Source: Aplysia californica (taxonomy: Eukaryota > Mollusca > Gastropoda > Aplysiida > Aplysiidae). Taken from it: a DNA stretch of 64,000 nt. The stretch spans positions 268,845 to 332,844 of the forward strand of contig NW_004797773.1 of NCBI RefSeq assembly GCF_000002075.1. The letters run 5' to 3'. Shown here one piece after another: positions 55,081 to 64,000 of this stretch (position 1 is the first letter of the stretch; each line of letters starts with the position of its first letter). Made by a program: the position numbers and the translations under genes. The notes beneath the pieces are model-generated. The model saw only the letters and a program-made list of their open reading frames with translations, was not told the DNA's origin and made no database searches.

Positions 55081-56820
55081 GTATCTCACTCATTCGGCAT
55101 CTTTCCTTACAACGAAAACAGTGAGATATTTCTTACATAATACTAAAAAACAGAAGAATTCCCCCTTTTTGGTGTCTAAATTCCAGACCTCACATTTCAG
55201 ACCCAAGACACACGTTGACCAAGTCACACACCCATCACCAGCTAAGCACAGTTCATAAATATATGTATCCATACTTCAAGCAAATCAAGCAATAAATGTA
55301 TTCACTTTACATAACATTACAACAAACGGTTTTTTACATTATCTCTTATTGTCATTGTTCTCTATTGCTGCAAGACAACTAAGCTGTTCTCTTTGTTTAC
55401 AGTCTTGCTCAAAACTTGTTCCTTAAATGTGAACAGTAGACCACACTCCTTCCTATTTCAGTCTTTCTTGACACTTTGTATTTTTTTCCTCCTTGTCAAA
55501 AATGTATCTAGTGTTAGTACATTTCTCTCTGTTACATCCAGGCCACAAGGGGGTTGGCTGAACTCAACAGAGACAGAGAAAGATGGCGGCAAACTCTGTT
55601 GGCTTTATGTGGAGCTACCACAAACAACAACAGCGATGGAGCCAAATGACAAATGGCATCTTGAATACAAAGGTCCTGCAAATCTTCATGCTCAGTATTG
55701 TGCGGATGTTCATCCTTCTTGCCCTAATTGTTGTAAACATTTGAGCGTGTCTGTTCGTGAAAACAACCCTTAAAAGAATAATAAGGAGAAAGAAAAATAA
55801 GCAGAGCTTTCTATCAACCTTTAAGAAATAAGGCAGATAGTTGTGCTGCAAGACATGTGACTTTGCCACCATAAAAACACACACATGCACAATTCATGTA
55901 CTCTCAGACACTCCCTGGCAGATGAAATAATGATGGCGACTAATGAAAGATAAAAGTTTTGAGACAAAGTTGACCTACTTCTCCATGAAAACTACACTGA
56001 CATTCATTACTGAGACAATGTTACCACCTAAAAAATGTTTAAAGTCCATGTCAAGGAAAGCTCTCAACTGTCATTGTACATAAAATCAAGTATATAAAAT
56101 AACTGTTCAGGATATTTTGATCCAAACTGTCATTCTTAACTAAAACACAGCGCCTGGTGGCATACGCGTCATCTTCACGCTTTCGGCAGAAATTCACAAG
56201 ACATCATTGACATCTATGTGGCATTACCTGTCTTAAAAAGCACCTTATTCTAGTGCTTAAACCCACTCAGTCTACATTATTTATTAGTTAGGTTTTTTAA
56301 ATCTTTATCTAACTTCTTGTATAGTTCTTAGCTTTCATCTGTGCCTATTTTCACTTCTTGCCTTTGCACTCCTTTTCTCTCATTCTGATACAATCTAACA
56401 TGCTTATTTTGTTTTTTGATCCGGTCACTGATCTTTCACACCGACACCACTTCCCACCACTCACATTTACATTTACATTGAAAGAACAACGTGCCCATCT
56501 TTCACAGCTGCAGAAACCCCTTCTGACACAGAAAGAGAGAAGCCATGGCCTGTTTAAACATATATTTGTTCTCTAGTCACCACCCTAACATCTCACAGCA
56601 CAGCCATCCACACTCCTCCACACCTGGAACTTTCTCCTTTCACACTCTTTAAGGTTTACACTTTTTTTTTTTTTTAAATCGTCATCGTCTCTGTCGTCAT
56701 CCCCATGAGCATGGCACTTGAATATTGAAAGTTTCCACTCAGCCCTCCCCCAGGCACACAGAGTCTGACAGCAGCATCAACACGCGACAAATGTTATGAA
56801 AGATGCCCGTGAGTGTAGGA

Positions 56821-58283
56821 TCAGACTTGGAACACCTGCGGCATGTGAAAGTTTCGTTCACTGTGCCTGGAGCGACGTAGCTCGTTGTGAAAGTACGCGA
56901 TGGTTTTGTTCAGCCCCAACTTCAGGGGAACCTGGGGAAAAGAGAAGTACGGACGAAGGTGGAGGGGGGGCCCGGAGGAAGCAAAAGATTAGTTAGTCAT
57001 ACATCATTTCCATAAAAATCTATGATGTAAACCAAAATGATACCCCCAAATTTTTTTTTCAAATTAAAAACCAAAGTGGTATAATGATAAGTCTCTTCCC
57101 CATTGCAAGCAGAAAATACAAGTCCAGTTCCCTGAGTATGGAAATGTTAGTGTAAATTAGAGTTTTACGGCACTTGCAACACATATACAGTAGTCTCCGC
57201 CTAAGATCCCACCGCTTACGATCCCGGTTCGCTTAAGATCCCATTGTTTTAGGAAAACATAATTCTTACTATACAAAAGTCACCCCTAAGATCCCGCTCT
57301 GATGGTCTACATTCGGCTAAGATCCCGCATTTCAGATCATAATTTGCGAAACAAAAACCCAGGCGGGCACAGCCGATCAACCAAGAGTGAAAAGTTGAGA
57401 TCAATAAACTGTCCGTCGCGTCAAAGATCAGCCACTATCGTGAGTGTGATCACATACACGTTGTAAAACTCGATGAAGCGATACAATGTTTGCCCCAGAC
57501 GGGATCACACCGGGTTGTGAACTAACCGACGTGTTTGTATTTCCCCACACATCGCACTCACACCTGAGCTCGCCACCTAAACTTGCATCACTCGCTGGGT
57601 GGGTAGGGCCTACATGTTCGCTCCAGGCGGGATCACATCGAACCATGAACTCTTCCCTAACCATTGCAGCAGTTGTCTCTACTCCCGAATTTTCTACACA
57701 GACTGAATTTTAATTGGTGTGCTCACAACGTAATGGTGTGTAACGACAAAGGCGGTTTGGGGGACTCGGTCAGAGATGGAAAGCTATAAATTTTCGACAG
57801 GTAAAATGGAGGGGCAACTGGATAAGCGTAGATCTTGAGACTCATGATAGGATAATAAGTGAAAATGGTACGCCTCATGCCACTATGCACCGTGATAGGT
57901 CATCAAGGTTAACCACTCTTTGCTCGCCATATGCCATAAACCCACCAAGCGGGCACGTCAGTTCATTGAAGAGTGTAGGGAGACCATTTAACCGATTGTG
58001 AGCCTTAACATGGGTCACCATAGATTCTTCCCTGGGTTCATCGGTTAAGATCCCAGTTCGCCCAAGATCCCGCATTTCCTTGCTCCTGAGCACCGGGAGC
58101 TTAGGGGGAGACTACTGTATGTCAGAAGTGCTGAAGATTGGAGGTGTGACTTAGAGAATAACATCCAAAGAAAAGGAGGAGATATAGATCATGTCTGAAA
58201 GTGAAAGGAAAGACCATACCAGAACAATGTCAACCATTCACCGAGTACAGAATCAATTTTCTTTTTTTTGTGACAATTTGTTT

Positions 58284-58346
<63 letters not shown>

Positions 58347-61300
58347 TGCGTCTGTGTGTGTCTGTGTGTGTGTTTGAGAGATTTAGTTTTAGTACGAGTT
58401 TTACAGCATTTGCAACACAATAAGGTCATATATGAGAGATTTAGTTTTAGTACGAGTTTTACAGCATTTGCAACACAATAAGGTCATATAAGTGCCGAAG
58501 ATTAGAAGTGTCACAAAAGAGTAACAAACACCAAAAAAAAAAGGAGGCAAAATCAGGACAATAGATGCTTTATAGGAAAGAAGGAGCAAACCACACCAGA
58601 GCACCCGTCAATCACCCACTTGTTTGAGAGAGAGAGCCTAAAGATTTACGAAACTGACTTAACAGTCAGTTAAAAAACACAACTAATCTGGCCCCGCGGA
58701 AAATTGCATTTTTGAAATAGAAAAATTGCAAAAAAATTGCAAGGTAAACTGCCTAAAAATTGCAAAAAATTGCAACCTTCCCATCCCAGCCCCATTAATA
58801 CGGGCTTAACATTTTTAGTTTAAAAAACATGACAATTTTGAGTACCGGTAGCATAAAAGCAGCACAGCCTTTTCAAAAATCATGACCCACAATACAAATT
58901 CATCAAATGTATTAACAACATTGACTAGTAACAACACACGAGTACGTTAACAATAAAGTTATCGACCAAATATAATATGATAACACGAGACACAAAATAA
59001 CGGAACCCTCGGTTTTGGTAATAACTTTTAAATGAAGGTATAAAATTTGACCAAATTTAGTTAATACCGGGTACTTGGTTCATGCAAAAATCTAGACGTG
59101 TTTGAGGTTTAGTCTATAAAAAAACAAAAGGATTTAGGAAACAACCTCTAAATACAGAATAAGCTTATGCTCCAATCAAACCAGATCCTGTTCTATTTTT
59201 TTCTTGAGACCTTCGATACACCGGTGATCTGTATTTAGATCTATTTCAGATATTTTCTGTTTTAAAACCGGCATGGTATTGTTTTAACACTAAGTCAAAT
59301 CGTAAAATTCTGCAAAAAATGTTTTCCCATTTATAAACAATAATAATACATGTACTAATGTAGTTCTAGATCATTTCTACAGCACCCACTCCTGTGTGAA
59401 CGCAGCTAAAGGCGTTTTACATAACGGGGTGTTTACGTACACCGTACACGAACACCTAGCCTCAGTGTCTACGTACACGGTAACCGGCAACCTGGCATGT
59501 AGTCTCAGTGTCACGTACACGGTAACCAGGCAGTTAAGAATTCCAAGTTCAGTTTTTGTCATGCGGTGTTGCCTTCAACTCCAGCCCTTCCCCGATGGTA
59601 CCTTTAAAAAAAAAATCAATAATTCCCCCATTCCGGAGCTCTAAAACTTCCTTGCGCACAGACTTTGAATGAACTTTGGTGACCCGAACCGGTACTCACA
59701 ATGTGATGCGAAAGCACAGGTTCACTGACCGGTAACTATGGCGAGCCCAACAAGCGCGTGTATAACTTTCTTTTTTTATTTCAACAAGTGACAGCATGGG
59801 ACAAATATTGGTTTATTTTCATTCCGTTTACCGTGTACGTAGATACTGAGACTAGGTGCCCGGTTACTGTGTATTTAGACACATGCATCATGTACGAACA
59901 ACATTCACGCGCGCACACACACACGCACACACACTCACGTACACCTCACACACGCACACACCTACTTTCTTATCACACGTGCACGCTTACACACATTAGA
60001 TAAAGGCCTAGCCCAGAGAAGGCCATCTTCTCTGCCTAGCCTATGTCTCAGTTTCAGTTTGTGTTGTACATGATGTATTCCGGCCTGAATTTCCAGTTAT
60101 AGCTTTTAGAATATGCTCAGTAGGCTTGAGCTGGGCCGATACCATGATTTACGTAGGCCTATCGGCTCTGTACTCGCACCATTTAGTATTAAAAATTCTG
60201 TTAAAATTAAATCATTGATGTATTTTTGCCTAAAATTGCAAGAAATTTTGAAAATTGCAAAAAATTGCGGGTTTATTGCGGAACTCGACGAAAAATGTGG
60301 CCGCAAGTCCGCGATTTCCTGGGGGGCCAGACTAATAGGGGATTTAACAGAAAGCAAATGCTGAAAATAAGAATAAAAACTTTTCTTCCAATAAAAAAAA
60401 CATATAACAAGAAAAAGCCGAAAAAAAAAAATATAACAAGAAAAAGCCGAAAAAAAACATCCCAGATTTATAAATAAATCAAACAGCTGAATAACCTGTC
60501 AGCTGCACACTCACCATGGGCTTCCACCCCAGGTATTTCATTGCACGGCTAATGTCCGGCTTTCTTCTCTGTGGATCATCCTCCATTGCCGTCTTCTTGA
60601 CTATTTTGCTGCCTCCGCCTGAATTGTTATAAAAAAAACATTAAAAAATTGTTATTAGGTTTTTGTAAGAGTTCTACAGCGCTCGCAACTGCATGATAAG
60701 GTCATATGAGCGCCAGAAGATTAGAGGAGTTACAAGAGAGCAACAAACATTAAAAAAAGAAAAAAGGGGAGATAAGGACGATATGTTTCATAGGAAAGAA
60801 GAAGCAAACCACACCAGAGGACCCGCCAAACACCCACAAAAAATTGTTAGTATAGGGGACGTCTCCATACCAATCAGGACGTAGTGTTAATGAGGACAAC
60901 ACCATACCAATCAGGACGTAGTGCTAATGAGGACAACACCATTACAGAACTAATGAGGACATCACTGTACTAAGGAGGACATCACTGTGTTAATGAGGAC
61001 ATCACTGTGCTAATGAGGACATCACTGTGCTAATGAGGACATCACTGTACTAATGAGGACATCACTGTACTAATGAGGACATCACTGTACTAATGCGGAC
61101 ATCACTGTACTAATGAGGACATCACTGTACTAAGGAGGACATCACTGTGCTAATGAGGACATCACTGTGCTATTGAGGACATCACTGTACTAATGAGGAC
61201 ATCACTGTGCTAATGAGGACATCACTGTGCTAATGAGGACATCACTGTACTAATGAGGACATCACTGTACTAATGAGGACATCACTGTACTAATGCGGAC

Positions 61301-63925
61301 ATCACTGTACTAATGAGGACATCACTGTACTAAGGAGGACATCACTGTGCTAATGAGGACATCACTGTGCTATTGAGGACATCACTGTACTAATGAGGAC
61401 ATCACTGTGCTAATGAGGACAACACAGTACTAATGAGAACATCACTGTGCTAATGAGGACATCACTGTGCTAATGAGGACATCACTGTGCTAATGAGGAC
61501 ATGACCGTTCTAGTGAGGACATCTAACGGATGGAGTTGGTATGATGATGTATGAAATTTTCAGAGGGTACGCGTAATTCTGTTTAAAAAAAATTAGGAAG
61601 ATTGGAGGAGGAGGAGAAGAAAAAAGTGTACCTACCGACCATGGAGAGAATGATCTCTGCAAACTCCATGATGGTGTGCTCCTCAGGGTTGCCCAGATTG
61701 ACGGGCTGCGAGAAGTTGGAGTTCATCAGCAACATGAGGCCGTCCACCAGGTCGCTAACGTACTGGAATGACCGTGTCTGCTCACCCTCACCATACACCT
61801 GAGGATAAAAGCAGCCAAATACATTCTCTAATCAGTCTGGAGGGGGGAAAAAAACATCCAAAAGCCATTTGCTATGACAACAATATTCTTTACAGGTACA
61901 CTATGGGTGTTCAGCAATGTAATTATCAACATAAGCAAAACATCAATACTCTTTATAATCACTAATAGTTTAGTTGTAGGTAGTTTTATTAAGCGTTTTA
62001 TGGCACTAGCAATATAAATAGAACATACAAATACAGGTGCCAAAGATTAAACGTATTACTAAAGAGTAGCATAGAAAGAAAAGAAGGCAAAAAAAGAATA
62101 GGATGATAGATCTTTCTTTGGTAAGAAAGAGCAACACACACAAGAGTAGGCCTACCTGTCAACCACGCACATATGTTGAGTTAGGCAAAGTACATTGTAA
62201 TTTCGAACAGAAGTAAAACATTCTCTATACTTACAGTGATAGATTCATTTTGCAATGCTTGTAAAATGAAATTACTGACAACTCTGCCATCATTCATGTG
62301 CATGCGAGGGCCAAAGGTATTGAAGATACGAGCGACGCGAACCTCTACATTCTCCTGGGGATTGAAAAACAAACAAAAAAATGTTATAAACCAAGAGGAC
62401 GAGACAAGTTTGAAAACAACATATATCTGTTAAATATTTCAGAGTGAATCTTATGTGATGCAATATATGGAAATACCGATATGGGACTGATTTATCGACG
62501 ATACATCCTGAAAAGATTAAGATTTTCAATACGGAATGTGCCACTGGTTGGAGGAGCCTCATGGATGTCCTACTTCTTTCCTCTCAAATGGCTGTTTCTG
62601 TCTATCAAAGGAAAAAGTGAAAAATAAAGGTCTAAAAATGGAATGCACTTGAGAAGCTTTTCAGGCGTGCCTACACCAATGCAACAGTGAATATGCGAGT
62701 GGTTGGAGAGTACGTCTGGTTGGCCCTACTTCTTTGCTATTCCTCTGTTGTTTCTATGTGTCAGCCTTGTTATTTCCTAGCACTAAACATATATATGCCA
62801 CTCTGCCAATGTGCTTCTCATTATTCAAACACAGTGAACTAAAAAACAAAAAACCCAAAATACTGAGCAGCTACTTCTCACACATGTGAGGGAAAAAACA
62901 AGTTGAGTTCTTACTAAAAACGGACAGTTGGAGAAACTGGCAAACTTGCCTTGAGTGAAGAAAAATGATCCAGCATTCAATTTAATTTATAAGTTTCACT
63001 GCAATAACCTTTTCACAATCAGATGCAAACCATACGTGAGGCCACTCTTGTATCGAGCCAAAAGGCATGTGCACAGTTTTTCCTTGTTCTCGTTTTCTTC
63101 TTCTTCCTCGTTCTCGAATGCGTACAGTCATTTACACCACCTTTAGTGTTGAACAACTACTCATGGGGTATACACATCCTGTTTGAATCAGTGGACCATT
63201 TATTCTTTTAACTAAGTTTTCAATTCACCCCAAATTCTACATTTCCTGGGAAGTTCCAGTGTGAGAACAATGCATAATATGTAGAGAATGTGAGCAATGC
63301 AAAAAGGAAATCAGCCGGAACCATAAGCTATCCACATACAAACACAAAAAGTAATTAATTAAGAAGAGACAAGAATTCTTTTTAATCCAATAAAAATTAT
63401 CTTAAAGCGTCCAAGAAAATACAAAATTCTGGTTGCTGAGACGATGAGCATACTTCCCTGCAGATAAAGTTAACAATAATACTGGAAATGAAGTAGAAAG
63501 TTTTAAAAAACCTTTTAGGAAGAGTTTTACTGCATTTACAACACAGTTACATCATATATATGCAGAAGATTAGAGTTTTACAACACAGTAACAAACTCAA
63601 AAGAGAAGGAGGGATAAGGATGACAGATGCTTGACAGGAAAAAAGGAGCTTACCACACCAGAGCATCCATCAACCACCCACAAAAGTAGAAAAAACAGAA
63701 AACACTGAAATACCCACCATCTGCAACAATATATTTGTTATTTAAAAGGCAGGCACAGAGCATGTGCAACTTATCAGAAAAACTTCATCATGCACCACTT
63801 TACCTGCTTCTCATATGCATAGCACATGGTCTCAGCAACTCTCTTCCCCTCATCATAACAGGCACGGGGCCCGATAGGATTTACATGGCCCCAGTAGTCC
63901 TCATTCTGGGGGTGAAGCTCTGGAT
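56821..63925 (-). CDS. UXS1: UDP-glucuronate decarboxylase, 3' half
   Basis: Five minus-strand exons: 63804-63925, 62235-62354, 61636-61798, 60515-60618, 56821-56931 (stop at 56821-56823). All junctions are GT-AG with matching phase; the upstream exons lie beyond the right edge. UXS1 converts UDP-glucuronate to UDP-xylose with bound NAD in the Golgi/ER lumen, supplying xylose for proteoglycan linkage. Visible are [20 protein letters not shown], the catalytic YxxxK as [54 protein letters not shown] and DDPQRRKPD, all near-identical to animal UXS1. After [12 protein letters not shown] the C-terminus departs from the vertebrate tail. The 3.6-kb last intron is packed with nested repeats. It is convergent with ELP5. 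Confidence 0.95.
57150..58240 (-). repeat. SINE-like repeat split by a MITE
   Basis: The tail half (AGAGTTTTACGGCACTTGCA, to 57187) and the body half (GTCAGAAGTGCTGAAGATTG, from 58120) are one copy of the 7784-7969 family, separated by the 930-base element at 57188-58117. This gives the relative age of the two. Confidence 0.75.
57188..58117. repeat. Tigger/pogo-like MITE, CAGTAGTCTC termini
   Basis: Ends CAGTAGTCTCCGCCTAAG and CTTAGGGGGAGACTACTG are inverted and flanked by TA on both sides (57186-57187, 58118-58119). The terminal regions repeat the motif AAGATCCC. The ends match 12665-13673. It is 930 bases with no transposase. Confidence 0.85.
58284..58372. repeat. TG microsatellite
   Basis: An almost uninterrupted (TG)n run of about 90 bases within the last UXS1 intron. 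Apparent Cys/Val ORFs across it are repeat artefacts. Confidence 0.95.
58379..58620 (-). repeat. SINE-like repeat with duplicated 58-base tail
   Basis: A copy of the 7784-7969 family in which the block GAGATTTAGTTTTAGTACGA to AATAAGGTCATATA occurs twice in tandem with a period of 58 bases. Confidence 0.8.
58688..60330. mobile_element. 1.6-kb TIR element, CTGGCCCCG ends, 6-base duplication
   Basis: The left end CTGGCCCCGCGGAAAATTGC and right end GCGATTTCCTGGGGGGCCAG are inverted; ACTAAT lies exactly outside each end (58682-58687, 60331-60336). Both subterminal zones repeat AAAATTGCAA. The middle (about 59430-59890) has several copies of TACGTACACGGTAACC in both orientations. No transposase frame is seen. 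The ends resemble the small MITEs at 4180 and 45695. Confidence 0.75.
60660..60842 (-). repeat. SINE-like repeat
   Basis: Well-preserved copy of the 7784-7969 family (CTACAGCGCTCGCAACTGCA to ACCACACCAGAGGACCCGCC) lying between UXS1 exon 60515-60618 and the minisatellite. Confidence 0.85.
60868..61524. repeat. 20-base minisatellite with 200-base higher-order period
   Basis: About 32 units of TAATGAGGACATCACTGTRC. Variant units recur in the same order 200 bases apart: TAATGCGGAC at 61091 and 61291, TAAGGAGGAC at 61131 and 61331, TATTGAGGAC at 61171 and 61371. There are no spacers between units, so it is not a CRISPR array. It ends about 110 bases from the UXS1 exon 61636-61798. Confidence 0.95.
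61983..62163 (-). repeat. SINE-like repeat, diverged
   Basis: TTTTATGGCACTAGCAATAT to CCTACCTGTCAACCACGCA keeps the layout of the 7784-7969 family with many substitutions. UXS1 intron. Confidence 0.6.
63517..63685 (-). repeat. SINE-like repeat, diverged
   Basis: GAGTTTTACTGCATTTACAA to ACCACACCAGAGCATCCATC; same family, in the UXS1 intron next to exon 63804-63925. Confidence 0.7.
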
Positions 63926-64000
63926 CTGGGAACAAACCAAAAAAAACACCAAAAACACTTTTTTTTGGTCCTGTCTCCCTTTTCGGGTGCAAATGGTGCC

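Larger units (their letters stand above)
45141..56270. other. Gene-free interval between convergent ELP5 and UXS1
   Basis: No host exon was recognised over about 11 kb. Repeats described separately occupy part of it (45695, 46198, 46429, 47020, 47308, 47465, 49135, 50312, 54205, 54930). The rest is unique-looking AT-rich DNA; part of 56270-56820 is probably UXS1 3' UTR, with a minus-strand AATAAA at 56280-56285, about 535 bases past the stop codon. Confidence 0.5.

Noticed and set aside
58191-58481. ORF with a long Cys-Val run
   Set aside because: It is a reading of the TG microsatellite (58284-58372) plus SINE sequence.
60868-61524. Regular short repeats resembling a CRISPR array
   Set aside because: Units are directly adjacent with no spacers and the context is an animal intron; it is a minisatellite.

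Overview
This is animal nuclear DNA: spliced genes with GT-AG introns, AT-rich non-coding sequence and a dense, layered load of transposable elements. The encoded proteins and the mix of elements (RTE-type LINEs, tRNA-derived SINEs, mariner/Tigger-like MITEs, a RAG1-N-terminus-like fragment) fit a lophotrochozoan, most likely a gastropod mollusc. That placement is an inference; no species-diagnostic gene is present.

Three host genes are supported. (1) 10815-26062, minus: a homologue of EPSTI1 (epithelial-stromal interaction protein 1), seven recognised exons, with an Arg/Gly-rich N-terminus, a charged helical core and a C-terminal CUE-like domain. (2) 26502-45140, plus: ELP5, a subunit of the Elongator complex, complete in eight exons that join in frame to about 288 residues. 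(3) 56821-63925 and beyond the right edge, minus: the 3' half of UXS1, UDP-glucuronate decarboxylase, five exons including the YxxxK catalytic motif.

Layout: 1-3064 is a broken Ty3/Gypsy-type pol fossil with other elements inserted in it. 3077-3951 is a perfect 291-base tandem triplication. 3952-10200 is gene-free, with LINE, SINE and pyrimidine-rich repeats. 10815-26062 is the EPSTI1-like gene, whose introns hold an RNase-H LINE tail, a mariner, Tigger-like MITEs and a RAG1-N-like coding fragment. 26063-26501 is a compact divergent promoter shared with ELP5; it carries a textbook ISRE/IRF-type motif 28 bases from the EPSTI1-like start codon. ELP5 introns hold an RTE LINE split by a MITE, a Tc1 remnant, a TTAA-flanked element, and a Mutator-like element carrying a LINE endonuclease fragment. 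45141-56820 is the gene-free space between the convergent ELP5 and UXS1. UXS1 introns hold a 20-base minisatellite with a 200-base higher-order period and several nested elements.

The most interesting points are the ISRE-like site in front of a molluscan-type EPSTI1 gene that also has a CUE domain, the inverted repeat pair bracketing that divergent promoter, the RAG1 N-terminal-like domain fragment, a Pack-MULE-like element, and a TIR family with 6-base target duplications.
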